Source: Streptomyces altiplanensis (lineage in GTDB: Bacteria; Actinomycetota; Actinomycetes; Streptomycetales; Streptomycetaceae). Taken from it: 42,924 nt of DNA. The position numbers and the translations under genes were made by a program. Shown here piece after piece: positions 34,409-42,320 of this stretch; position 1 is the stretch's first letter; each line of letters opens with the position of its first letter. The stretch is taken from contig RHMC01000051.1 of the NCBI GenBank assembly GCA_003719395.1, forward strand, positions 1 to 42,924. Reading direction: 5' to 3'. The notes below the pieces were generated by a model, which worked only from the letters and a program-made list of their open reading frames with translations, ran no database searches and was not told the DNA's origin.

Positions 34409-35195
34409 TTACTCGGGGATACGTGCGGTGATGCGGAGGTGGGAGAGCACCCAGGCGTTGAAGCGGCCCGGCTGCTCCTGGTTGGCCAGGTGACCGGCGT
34501 CCTTGACGATCACGTAGGCGGTCTTGGGGACGGCCCCGGCGATGGCCTGGCTCGCCTCGGGGCCCGTGACCGTGTCCTGGTCGCCGCAGAGCACGAGCGT
34601 GGGGGCGGCCACGGAGGGCAGTCGGCGCGCAGATCGCCGAGGCCATGGATTCGGCGGCGTACGCGTACCCGGGCAGCCGTACCGAGGCCGCCATGGTGTC
34701 CACGACCTGCCGCACCAGCTCGTCCGCCGCGCCGGACGACACCAGGCGCGGCCCGCGTGCCTCGGCGAAGGCGCGCGGCCCCACCTCGGCCAGCTCGGCG
34801 GCCCGCGCCCGCATCCCGTCGGCCTTGCTCCCGTCCGTGCCCGAACCCGGGCTGGAGTCGGGCGACGACCAGGGTGGCGACGCCCCGGGGTGGCGGGTGG
34901 CCAGCCGCAGTGCGATCACGCCGCCCCAGGAGACTCCGAGGACATGGGCGCATCCGCCGCGCTCCCGGATGACGGCGGCCGCCGCGTCCGCGAAGTCGTC
35001 GAGCGTCAGGGCGGACCCGGGGTCGGGGGACTTGCCGTAGCCGGGGGCGTCCCAGGCCACGACCCGCACGTGCGAGGAGAGTTCGGCGAGCTGCGGGGCG
35101 AAGGCCGCCGAGGACGACCCGATACCGTGCAGGCACAGCAGCAGCGGCCCCTGGTCGCCGGCCTCCTCGACGTGCACGCCGGCGGGCGTGCTCAC
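34409..35195 (-). CDS. Alpha/beta-fold hydrolase, meta-cleavage-product type (frameshifted)
   Basis: Cytoplasmic hydrolase of about 262 residues. The oxyanion region is LLLCLHGIGSSSAAF, the nucleophile Ser lies in VLGVSWGGVIALRLATRHPG, the Asp is near TLVLCGDQDTVTGP, and the His is in VIVKDAGHLANQEQP. This pattern fits C-C bond hydrolases that split the ring-opened product of extradiol cleavage, and an extradiol enzyme is encoded two genes upstream. Frames change near 34860 and 34625. The GTG at 35193-35195 overlaps the dehydrogenase stop as GTGA. Confidence 0.83.
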
Positions 35196-35989
35196 AGGAT
35201 CTGCCCCGTCCGTCCGGCGAGCGCGGCGAGGCTGCGCAGTACCGCGTACGGCACGACCTGGCTCGTCGCCGGATTGCCGGGGTCGGGACGGTGCGCGACC
35301 TCGAAGCGGTACGCGCCGTGCGGACCGGACGCCTCGACGACGTGCCGGGTTCGGTGCGCCGAGGGGTCGGCGACGACCCGGACCCGTACGGCGTCCAGGT
35401 CGCCGACGGCCAGCGCCACCGACGCGGCCACGTTCGTCGACTTGGGGAACTTGACCGGCACATCGCGGGCGGTTCCCGACATCACTTCGACGGGCCCGGT
35501 CGCAGTCCGCATCCGGTGCAGCAACTCCGCGTCCATCCAAGGCTGTTCGAGCGTCGCGGGGAGCTTGGTGGTGGTCAGGCCGACCTCGTCCAGCGGGCCC
35601 ATGGAGCGCGCCGCCTGGAGCAGGTCGAGTCCGCCGACCGCGCCGCCGGTGAAGTACACCCGGCCCGGCCCGGCCGCGAGGAGTCGCTTGGCGAGCTCGT
35701 CGTCGGTCAGCGCCCCGGTGGAGGCGATGAGCAGGTCGGTGCCGGAGGCCAGCACCCGCTCGCCGTACTGACGTACGACGCCCTGGCCCGCGGCCTCCAC
35801 GATCAGGTCGCAGCGCTCCAGCGCCTCCTCGAAGGTGACCTGCTGCACGGGAGCGGCCTCGCCCAGCGGACGGTTGTCGACGACGCACACCAGCTCGGCG
35901 CTGCCCACCTGCCCCTCGGCGAGCGCCGTGCCGACGACCCGGCCGATCGCTCCCCAGCCGATGATGCCCACCCTGCGTACGGTGCTCAT
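35192..35989 (-). CDS. Aspartate-dehydrogenase-like NAD(P)-dependent enzyme
   Basis: Intact 265-residue protein of the L-aspartate dehydrogenase/DUF108 family. The Rossmann motif is GIIGWGAIGRVVGTALAEG (residues 8-26). The catalytic domain begins near PGRVYFTGGAVGGLDLLQAA and contains TTTKLPATLEQPWMD and ARDVPVKFPKSTNVAASVAL. The His usually placed at the active site is in EASGPHGAYRFE. Known members reversibly oxidise aspartate to iminosuccinate. In an aromatic operon this role is unexpected; it may act on an amino or imino acid released by the pathway. Both ends overlap neighbours by four bases, so it is an integral operon member. Confidence 0.88.
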   Translation of the reverse strand: MSTVRRVGIIGWGAIGRVVGTALAEGQVGSAELVCVVDNRPLGEAAPVQQVTFEEALERCDLIVEAAGQGVVRQYGERVLASGTDLLIASTGALTDDELAKRLLAAGPGRVYFTGGAVGGLDLLQAARSMGPLDEVGLTTTKLPATLEQPWMDAELLHRMRTATGPVEVMSGTARDVPVKFPKSTNVAASVALAVGDLDAVRVRVVADPSAHRTRHVVEASGPHGAYRFEVAHRPDPGNPATSQVVPYAVLRSLAALAGRTGQIL

Positions 35990-36978
35990 GCGGCGTTCTC
36001 CTCTGTGGCGGCGGTGGCGGCGGTGGCGGTGTCCGCGGGTGCGGCCGCGGGTGCGTCGACGGGGGCGAGCGGACCGGGGTCCGGCGTGCCCGCCATGCGG
36101 CAGCGATCTCCGACGACGGCGGGCCGGCCGTTCCCCACAGGTCCGACAGCTCGGGGACCCGCCGCCACACCCGGGCGATCCAGGCGTCCTCGACGATCTG
36201 GGCGACCTCGGAGGTGTACTCGCAGACCAGCCCGGACGGGTCGGTGAAGTAGGAGAAGGTGTTGTTGCCGGGGCCGTGCCGCCCGGGACCCCACTTCGGT
36301 GTGATGCCGTGGTGGCGCAGCCGGCCGAGACCCCGCATGAAGTGGTCGACCGACGGCATCTCGTACGCCACGTGGTTGAGCGACGTCCACTCGGCCTGGT
36401 TGAAGGCGATGCAGTGGTGGTCGGCGTTGCAGCGCAGGAACGCCATCTGGTGCTCGGACCAGTCCGAGACACGCAGTCCGAGGACGTCGCAGTAGAAGGC
36501 GACGGCGGCGTCGATGTCGGTGGTGTTCAGCACGGCGTGCGTGACGCCGACGGGCACCGCGTCGTCCCGGCCCCGCGGGTGGACCGCCTCGACCTGCGCG
36601 CTGATCTCGACGAGGCGCTGTTCGGGGTCGGTGAACCGCAGTCCGTAGCCGCCGCCCGCCTGTTCCAGCGGACCGGGCCCGGAGACGGGGACGGATGCCG
36701 CGGGCCTCCAGGCGCCGGCGGCCTCGGCGACCTCCGGCGGGGGTGGCGACGGCGAACGCGAGCCTGCCGAGGCCGACGCGGTCCCGCGCGGTCAGGTGCA
36801 GGACGTGGTGCTCGTCGCCCGTGCCGCGCAGCCATCGGTCGCCGGCGTCCGAATCGACGGTCGTCAGGCCCCAGACCTCCTCGTAGAAGTCGGCGGCCTC
36901 GGCGAAGGCGGGGGTGTGCAGTTCGACGTAGCGCAGCGAGCGGAGCCGGGCTACCGGGCCGGGCGGGGGTCGGTGCAT
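35986..36978 (-). CDS. Extradiol ring-cleavage dioxygenase, two-domain VOC (frameshifted)
   Basis: Catechol-2,3-dioxygenase/BphC-like enzyme of about 330 residues. The N-terminal VOC module (RYVELHTPAFAEAADFYEEV) appears structural. The C-terminal module has the Fe ligands: His in VGVTHAVLNTTDIDAAVAFY, His in SLNHVAYEMPSVDHFMRGLG, and Glu in SGLVCEYTSEV. Support residues are seen in NTFSYFTDPSG. Frames change near 36740, 36690 and 36105; the last brings it to the terminal EENAA and a stop overlapping the next start as ATGA. It should cleave a catechol made by the Rieske oxygenase and SDR, giving the substrate of the hydrolase. Confidence 0.85.
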   Translation of the reverse strand: MHRPPPGPVARLRSLRYVELHTPAFAEAADFYEEVWGLTTVDSDAGDRWLRGTGDEHHVLHLTARDRVGLGRLAFAVATPAGGRRGRRRLEARGIRPRLRARSAGTGGRRLRTAVHRPRTAPRRDQRAGRGGPPAGPGRRGARRRHARRAEHHRHRRRRRLLLRRPRTACLGLVRAPDGVPALQRRPPLHRLQPGRVDVAQPRGVRDAVGRPLHAGSRPAAPPRHHTEVGSRAARPRQQHLLLLHRPVRAGLRVHLRGRPDRRGRLDRPGVAAGPRAVGPVGNGRPAVVGDRCRMAGTPDPGPLAPVDAPAAAPADTATAATAATEENAA

Positions 36979-37008
36979 GAATCTCTCCAGACAGGCAGGC
37001 GTGCCGGG

Positions 37009-38495
37009 TCAGTTGGCCCAGGGGAGGGGGGTGGCGGAGGTGCCCCAGTACAGGGACTTCTGGCGCTGGTACGAGCGGATCGCGTCGCGGCCCTTCTCCG
37101 TGCCCAGGCCGCTGTCCTTCCAGCCGGTGAACGGGGTGGAGGCGCTGAACTGCTTGTACGTGTTGATCCACACGGTGCCCGCCTCGATGCGCCGGGCGAG
37201 CCGCCACGCGGCACGCGCGTCGCGGGTCCAGATGCCGCAGGCCAGCCCGTAGACGGAGTCGTTGGCCTGGCGGACCAGGTCGTCCTCGTCCTCGTAGGGG
37301 AGGGCCACGAGGACCGGGCCGAAGATCTCCTCCTGGGACACGTGCGGGAGGTGTTCGGCAGCCCGTCGAGGACGGTCGGGAGGTAGTACGCGCCGTCCCG
37401 GTGGCGCTCACCCTCGGGCGCGGAGCCGCCGCACAGCACCCGTGCGCCTTCGGAACGGGCGAGGTCGACGTAGGCGGCGACGGCGTCGAGGTGGCGGTGG
37501 TGGACGAGCGGGCCGACCTGGGTGCCCGGTTCGGTGCCGGGTCCCACGCGCAGATTGCGTACGCGTTCGACGAGTTCGCCGACGAAGGAGTCGTAGATCT
37601 CACGGGCCACGAACAGCCGGGAACCGGCGATGCAGGACTGGCCGCTGGACGAGAAGATCCCGAACAGCACTCCCGCCAGGGCCTGTTCGACGTCCGCGTC
37701 GGCGCGCACGATCGTCGGGGACTTGCCGCCCAGCTCCAGCGAGGCGGGGATCAGCTTCTTCGCCGCGAGGGCGGCTATCGACCGCCCCGTTTCGGTGCCG
37801 CCGGTGAATCCGACGCGGGCGACGAGGGGGTGGCGCACGATGGCGTCGCCGACCACCCGGCCGCTGCCCGGCAGCACCGACAGCAGCGCGGCGGGCAGCC
37901 CGGACTCGTCGAGCGCCCGGGTGATCAGCCGGCCGAGCGCGAGGGAGACGAGCGGTGTCCACGCGGCCGGCTTGAGGAGAACCGCGTTCCCGGCGGCGAG
38001 GGCGGGGGCGATCTTCTGCGCGTCGCTGGCGACCGGGGAGTTCCAGGGGTTGATCGCGCCGACGACACCGATCGGTTCGTGGACGCTCATCGTGAGGTAG
38101 GCGCCGCGGGACGGGGTGACGGTGTCCTCGGCGGTCTCCAGGGCGGCCGCCATGTAGCGGAAGGTGCCGGCCGCGCTGAGGGCGAGCGCCCTGGTCTCGG
38201 TGAGGGTTTTCCCGGTGTCGGCGGTCTGCAGCGCCGAGAGTTCGCCGGCGGCCTGTTCGGTGAGCTCGGCGATGCGGTGCAGGAGCCGGGCGCGCTCGTG
38301 GGGGAGCAGGTCGCGCCAGGCCGGGTCGGCCATGGCCTTCGCCGCGGCTTCGGCCGCTTCGTCGACCTCGTCGGCGGACGCGCAGCTGACGGTGGCGAGG
38401 ACGCGGCCGGTCGCGGGGTCGACGGTCTCGGCCGGCTCACCGGCGCCGCGCCGCCACTGGCCCGCGATCAGTATGTCGGTGGGGAAGTGGGACAC
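37009..38495 (-). CDS. Aldehyde dehydrogenase (one frameshift)
   Basis: NAD(P)-dependent aldehyde dehydrogenase of about 495 residues. NAD-site residues are in VGAINPWNSPV and GNAVLLKPAAWTPLVSL; the general base Glu is in PASLELGGKSPTIV and the nucleophilic Cys in SSSGQSCIAGSRLFV. The C-terminal quarter (SQEEIFGPVLVALPYEDEDD, then GTVWINTYKQFSASTPFTGW) is one frame away after about 37345. ATG 38495. First gene of the operon; its promoter at 38600-38629 carries a MarR-type palindrome. It would oxidise an aldehyde arising in the lower pathway, such as a muconic semialdehyde or the hydrolase product. Confidence 0.87.
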
Positions 38496-38595
38496 GGCGG
38501 GTCCTCCGGGCGAGGCGGCGGGAAGGGCGGGAGCTCCGGCGCGGACAAGCCCAGGCCGGGGCCTGCTGCTTCGGTGTCCGCTGTTCTCGAAGTGC

Positions 38596-38629
38596 TAGAA
38601 ATCTAAGGGCTTAAATATCTACGGCGCAA
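38596..38629 (-). promoter_or_regulatory. Aromatic operon promoter overlapped by a 26-bp palindrome
   Basis: On the minus strand, TTGCGC (38624-38629) and TAGATT (38600-38605) form a -35/-10 pair with 18 bases between them. Across the spacer and -10 lies an inverted repeat with arms TAGAAATCTAAG (38596-38607) and CTTAAATATCTA (38610-38621), matching at 10 of 12 positions around a GG centre. The location would block RNA polymerase. AT-rich palindromes of this length are typical of MarR operators, and a MarR gene is divergent. Confidence 0.65.
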
Positions 38630-38791
38630 GACCCTGAGGTGAAATCGTTGCCGAGCCCCTTGGCCGTCACGTCTTCAGGGGGAGGGTGGGGCGACCGGAC
38701 GAGCTTGGCTTCCCCAAGGCCTTAGTCATTCACCGCTTGGGTTCCTCCCCTGCTGCCGCCGCAACTCCTCTGTCGGCGGAAGGGCCCCTCC

Positions 38792-38940
38792 ATGACGGCC
38801 GTGGCCGGCAAGCCGCCGGCCCTTGGCTCCATGGCTGCGGGACTCGAACGGCTGCCCCACTCGCGCCGGCATGTCAAGGTCCGGTTCCTGATCGGCGCCG
38901 TCACCTTCTTCGAGGCGTTCGATCAGCTGCTGGCCGCCTC
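38792..38940 (+). pseudogene. N-terminal stub of an MFS aromatic-compound transporter
   Basis: ATG 38792 follows GGAAGGG and opens a protein whose residues 20-50 read ERLPHSRRHVKVRFLIGAVT then FFEAFDQLLAASA. This is the start of helix 1 of sugar/aromatic-acid-type MFS transporters (RLPxSRxHxxxxxLxGxxxFFxxFDxxL). The similarity stops near 38940 and only unrelated sequence follows to a stop at 38983. The remaining eleven helices are absent, so a deletion probably removed an importer that once served the operon. Confidence 0.5.
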
Positions 38941-38963
38941 CGCCCGCCCTCATCCCTCAGCGG

Positions 38964-38986
38964 TAAGATTCTCAGAGCCGTGAGAA
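38964..38986. promoter_or_regulatory. marR promoter/operator
   Basis: TAAGAT (38964-38969) resembles a -10 box. A perfect palindrome, TTCTCA-GAGCCG-TGAGAA, begins at its last base (38969-38986) and covers the probable start point, 38 bases ahead of the marR gene. Autoregulation is the simplest reading. Confidence 0.5.
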
Positions 38987-39023
38987 GTGGTACGGGCGGT
39001 GCCGGCGGGAGCCGTACGAGGGG

Positions 39024-39569
39024 ATGACGATGTCTGGAGCAAGGCCGGCGGACCAGGACGCCGTGGCGAAGGTGATCGACGACTGGGCGCGTGAACGGCC
39101 GGACCTGGACACCAGCCCCCTCGAAGTCCTGGCCCGCCTCCACCGCTCCTTCCTGCGCTACAGCGCCAAGCTCACCACGTCGATCGAGCGCAACGGGCTG
39201 TCCGTGGCGGGCTTCGACGTGCTGACCGCGCTGCGGCGGTCGGGGCGGCCGTACCGGCTGACGGCGGGTCAGCTCGCCGATTCGGGCCTGGTGTCGTCGG
39301 CGGGGGTGACGCTGCGGATCGACCGGCTGGAGAAGGACGGCCTGATCGTCCGCGAAAGGGACGCCGACGACCGCAGAGTCGTCTATTCGCGCCTCACCGA
39401 CAAGGGGCTCGCGATGGTGGACACCGTCTTCGCGGAGCACCTCGAAAACGAAAGCCGGATGCTCGGCGGCGTCTCGCCGGCCGAGCGCCGCCAGCTCGCG
39501 CGGTTGCTGCGCAAGCTGGAGAACTCCATCGTCGCGTCCGACGACGAAGCGACCGGCTCGGCGGTGTAA
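39024..39569 (+). CDS. MarR-family transcriptional regulator
   Basis: Intact 181-residue MarR regulator. Dimerisation helices occupy the two ends. The winged HTH (about 65-130) reads SVAGFDVLTALRRSGRPYRL, then TAGQLADSGLVSSAGVTLRI and DRLEKDGLIVRERDADDRRV, with the wing DDRRVVYSRLT typical of MarR/PecS proteins. ATG 39024 and ATG 39030 are both close to CGAGGGG. Divergent from the aromatic operon; it probably represses the operon and itself until an aromatic substrate or intermediate binds. A hairpin follows at 39635. Confidence 0.93.
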   Translation: MTMSGARPADQDAVAKVIDDWARERPDLDTSPLEVLARLHRSFLRYSAKLTTSIERNGLSVAGFDVLTALRRSGRPYRLTAGQLADSGLVSSAGVTLRIDRLEKDGLIVRERDADDRRVVYSRLTDKGLAMVDTVFAEHLENESRMLGGVSPAERRQLARLLRKLENSIVASDDEATGSAV

Positions 39570-39634
39570 AGCCGGCCCTGGCCTCGGGTCCGCGGAAAAA
39601 CGTGTGGTCGCGTGCGCTGTGCGAGGGACCGGCG

Positions 39635-39664
39635 GACGGCCCGGCTCCGCGGAACCGGGCCGTC
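39635..39664. terminator. Terminator after marR
   Basis: Perfect ten-base stem GACGGCCCGG / CCGGGCCGTC with a ten-base loop (CTCCGCGGAA), 65 bases after the marR stop. No T-run. The rest of 39570-39835 shows no gene. Confidence 0.75.
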
Positions 39665-39835
39665 GTCGTGCGGCCTGACGCGGCGTCGCGGCCCAAGTCG
39701 CGCGTATCAGGCGTTGGCTGACTCTTCATCACTGCGACACCCCTCGACACGCGGTGCGCAACGCGGTTCGGTAAGCCTGTGATGGGCATGCCAACCTGGT
39801 CGCGCGCTCGACGCCGCGGCCGTCAGGAGGACGCA

Positions 39836-40606
39836 GTGAAGACGGGTTCGTGGATGCGCAAGGCTCCGATCGTCCTGGCCGGCGCCGTAGCGCTGGTCGT
39901 CGCCTTTCCGGGCGTCGCTCTCGCAGCCCCGCCCCCGGCGCTGCCCGCCAACGCCGACGGACTGGAGCAGACGTTCCAGCCCGCCTACGACTACGACACG
40001 GACGGCTGCTACCCGACCCCCGCGATAGGCCCCGACGGAACGGTGAACGGCGGCCTCAACCCGTCCGGCGCCCTCAACGGCCAGTGCCGCGACTCCTGGG
40101 ACCTCGACAACACCAACGGATACGCGCGGTCCACGTGCAACAACGGCTGGTGCGCGATCATGTACGGGCTCTACTTCGAGAAGGACCAGGCCGTGGCGGG
40201 CAGCGGCCTCGGCGGGCACCGCCACGACTGGGAGCACGTCGTGGTGTGGGTACAGAACAACCAGGCCCAGTACGTCTCCACCTCGGCCCACGGCGGCTTC
40301 GGCATCTACGGCCGCGACCGGATCCGGTGGGACGGGACGCACCCCAAGGTCGTCTATCACAAGGACGGCGTGAGCACACACTGCTTCCGCCCCGCGAACT
40401 CCGGCGACGAACCCCCGGAGAACCACTACCGCGGGTGGCAGTTCCCCAGGCTGGTCGGCTGGAACGGCTACCCCGCCGGTGTCCGCGACAAGCTGAGCCA
40501 GGCCAATTTCGGCAGCGCCGTGTTCGGTCTCAAGGACGGCAGCTTCAGCTCTCACCTGGAGAAGGCCAAGCCGTCCGGCATCCCCTTCGACCCCAACGCC
40601 GCCTGA
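39836..40606 (+). CDS. Secreted NPP1/necrosis-inducing-like protein (NLP)
   Basis: Intact 256-residue exported protein. The start is GTG 39836, six bases after a perfect AGGAGG; the signal peptide is RKAPIVLAGAVALVVAFPGV with cleavage after ALA. The family heptapeptide GHRHDWE is present (GGHRHDWEHVVVWV), with its metal-binding His/Asp/Glu pattern, and two Cys (STCNNGWC) could pair. NLPs from oomycetes, fungi and bacteria bind plant sphingolipids in eudicots, but many bacterial members have no known target. It is not obviously part of the neighbouring aromatic regulon. Confidence 0.9.
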   Translation: MKTGSWMRKAPIVLAGAVALVVAFPGVALAAPPPALPANADGLEQTFQPAYDYDTDGCYPTPAIGPDGTVNGGLNPSGALNGQCRDSWDLDNTNGYARSTCNNGWCAIMYGLYFEKDQAVAGSGLGGHRHDWEHVVVWVQNNQAQYVSTSAHGGFGIYGRDRIRWDGTHPKVVYHKDGVSTHCFRPANSGDEPPENHYRGWQFPRLVGWNGYPAGVRDKLSQANFGSAVFGLKDGSFSSHLEKAKPSGIPFDPNAA

Positions 40607-40624
40607 GCCGTCGCAGGCCCCTCG

Positions 40625-40655
40625 GCCCCGGGTGACCGGCCGGTGACCCCGGGGC
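40625..40655. terminator. Probable terminator after the NLP gene
   Basis: Imperfect GC inverted repeat (CCCCGGGTGACCGG against CCGGTGACCCCGGGG, one mismatch and one bulge), about 18 bases after the stop. Confidence 0.5.
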
Positions 40656-40836
40656 GGTGCGCCTCGATCAGCCGGGCGGCGCCGGGACCCGTGACGAGCC
40701 GCTTGGTGGTCTCCGCGCCGAACCGGCGGAACAAGAGCCCGCCGCTCACGGGCAGGGCGTGGCGTCGCCGTTACCGGCCAGGTGCCGAGGAAAACCTGCA
40801 CGTGGCCCTCGGCGACACCGACGGGCCCGGTGCTCC

Positions 40837-40900
40837 GCACGACCGCACGACCGCACGACCGCACGACCGCACGGCGGCACGGCGGCGCGGCGGCGCGGAT
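40837..40900. repeat. 8-bp tandem repeat, eight units
   Basis: Four exact copies of GCACGACC (40837-40868) continue as diverging units GCACGGCG, GCACGGCG, GCGCGGCG and GCGCGGAT up to 40900. As 8 is not a multiple of 3, changes in copy number would alter any reading frame crossing it. I find no convincing gene over it; it lies between the NLP and transglycosylase genes. Confidence 0.85.
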
Positions 40901-41635
40901 CCCGGACGGTGGGTCCGGTTTCCTCCCGCGGCTCACGAGCGATCGTCCCTTCCGGGCTCTGCCGTCCTCGGGCCTGCCGCCGATCAGGCTCCAGGTGCCG
41001 GAGTGGCAGATCCCGACGCGTTGTCCCCGAAGCGTCCCTGAGGCGTCCCTGAGGCAGGGGAGGGGATGCCCGGCCGGGGCCGCCCGGGGGCGTACCGGCC
41101 GGTCGCCCGGTGCGCCGGATCCGAGCGGGGGTCCCGGGCGGGTCCCGGGCGACGGCCGCGGGCCCGGTCGTCCGGACCCGCCCGGAGAACCCCCTGCGCC
41201 GTATCGCTCCCGCGTGCGAGCGGGGCGGTGATGCCCGCTGCCGGGTGCCTGCGACGTCGCTGTCCGGCATCGCGCCGTACGGGCGCGACGGCCCGGAGGG
41301 CATGTGGCCGCGATCACTTCGCGCCCGCCCCGGGCCCCGTCCGCTGTGAGTCGGCCCATAGGTCCCAGATCACATACGAGGCGCGGTAGTAGGCCACGGT
41401 GCGCGCTCTCGCGGCCCGGGCGGGGGCTGCTCGGCCTGTCGGGTCCTTCTCTACGTAGCCGAGCAGTACGGCCGGTCGTTGCCGATGCCCGGGAGGGCCG
41501 CTAACCATGGAGCCGGCCCGGGGAGTTCACCACTCCCGACCGGCCGGGCACCACTCGCTCCGGCGTCGCGGACCTCGTCGCGCAGCTCCGCTCCGCCGTC
41601 GCCGGTCCCCGAGGCTTCCCCTGTTGTCACCGAAC
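40901..41635. other. Intergenic stretch without a clear gene
   Basis: About 735 bases between the 8-bp repeat and the transglycosylase. GC-rich short repeats such as the doubled GGTCCCGGGC (about 41128-41150) are present. One minus-strand frame, 41314-41508 (64 codons, containing TVAYYRASYVIWDLWADSQR), has a coding-like patch but no Shine-Dalgarno or known family. Nothing else is supported. Confidence 0.4.
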
Positions 41636-41648
41636 GGAGAGTTACTCC
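41636..41648 (+). promoter_or_regulatory. Small hairpin containing the transglycosylase Shine-Dalgarno
   Basis: GGAG-AGTTA-CTCC: the only Shine-Dalgarno before ATG 41652 pairs with the CTCC just ahead of the start. This could dampen translation initiation. It is short and may be chance. Confidence 0.3.
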
Positions 41649-41651
41649 CGT

Positions 41652-42206
41652 ATGCCCGCTCAGTCGCTGAACCCCGCCGCCCGTACCGCCCGGATCCGCA
41701 AGTTCTCCGTCTCCGGGCTGTGCGCCGCCGGAGCCGCAGCGGTGGCTCTGACCATCGCCCCGTCCCCCGCGCACGCCGCCGCCCCGGCACCGCAGAGCGC
41801 GGCCGCGTCGGCGAAGGTATCGGCGGCCGGCGTCTTCACGCAGGCCGACGTCATCGCCGCGAAGGCCAAGAAGGCACCTTCCTACTCGGACAACCTGGAC
41901 GGCTGGATCCGTGAGGCCCTGGCCATCATGAAGGACAAGGGCATTCCGGGCAGCTACGAGGGCCTGCACCGCAACATCATGCGTGAGTCCGGCGGCGACC
42001 CCGACGCGGCCAACAACTGGGACATCAACGCGCAGAACGGCACCCCGTCCAAGGGGCTGCTCCAGGTGATCCAGCCCACGTTCGACGCCTACCACGTCGA
42101 GGGCACCCCGAAGGAACTGACCGACCCGGTCGCCAACATCACCGCGGCCGCCAACTACGCCGCCGACAGGTACGGCTCGATCGACAACGTCGACTCCGCC
42201 TACTGA
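41652..42206 (+). CDS. Secreted SLT-domain lytic transglycosylase
   Basis: Intact 184-residue exported peptidoglycan enzyme. The signal peptide is KFSVSGLCAAGAAAVALTIA with cleavage after AHA. An Ala/Lys-rich spacer follows, and the SLT domain starts at YSDNLDGWIREALAIMKDKG. The catalytic Glu lies in MRESGGDPDAANNWDINA; the GLLQVIQPTFDAYHV and NITAAANYAADRYGSIDNVD blocks complete the fold. This is a characteristic Streptomyces transglycosylase that cuts glycan strands during growth, germination or sporulation. It stands alone, with a terminator beyond. Confidence 0.92.
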   Translation: MPAQSLNPAARTARIRKFSVSGLCAAGAAAVALTIAPSPAHAAAPAPQSAAASAKVSAAGVFTQADVIAAKAKKAPSYSDNLDGWIREALAIMKDKGIPGSYEGLHRNIMRESGGDPDAANNWDINAQNGTPSKGLLQVIQPTFDAYHVEGTPKELTDPVANITAAANYAADRYGSIDNVDSAY

Positions 42207-42279
42207 GCGTCGCCTGCCACACGCACGGCACCGCCGCGGACGGCCCGGCCGAACGGCCCGCCGCCGAGGACACCGCGCC

Positions 42280-42314
42280 GTGGGCCGCCGCACCGCACCG
42301 GTCCGGCGGCCCAC
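42280..42314. terminator. Terminator between the transglycosylase and carboxyltransferase genes
   Basis: Perfect ten-base stem GTGGGCCGCC / GGCGGCCCAC with a 15-base loop, placed between convergent genes and seven bases after the minus-strand gene's stop. Confidence 0.75.
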
Positions 42315-42320
42315 ACCCGG

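Noticed and set aside
28337..38495. Natural-product biosynthetic cluster
   Set aside because: No PKS, NRPS, terpene synthase, carrier protein or glycosyltransferase; the enzyme set is oxidative and hydrolytic, as in catabolism.
39707..41359. 550-codon minus-strand frame across the NLP and repeat region
   Set aside because: Covers a clear plus-strand signal-peptide gene and low-complexity repeats; no family features.
41380..41650. c-di-AMP (ydaO) riboswitch before the transglycosylase
   Set aside because: Some Streptomyces cell-wall hydrolase genes carry one, but only a GCTAACC-like scrap is present at about 41501; the conserved core GGGGGA..CC and the GACAGCTAACC context are absent.
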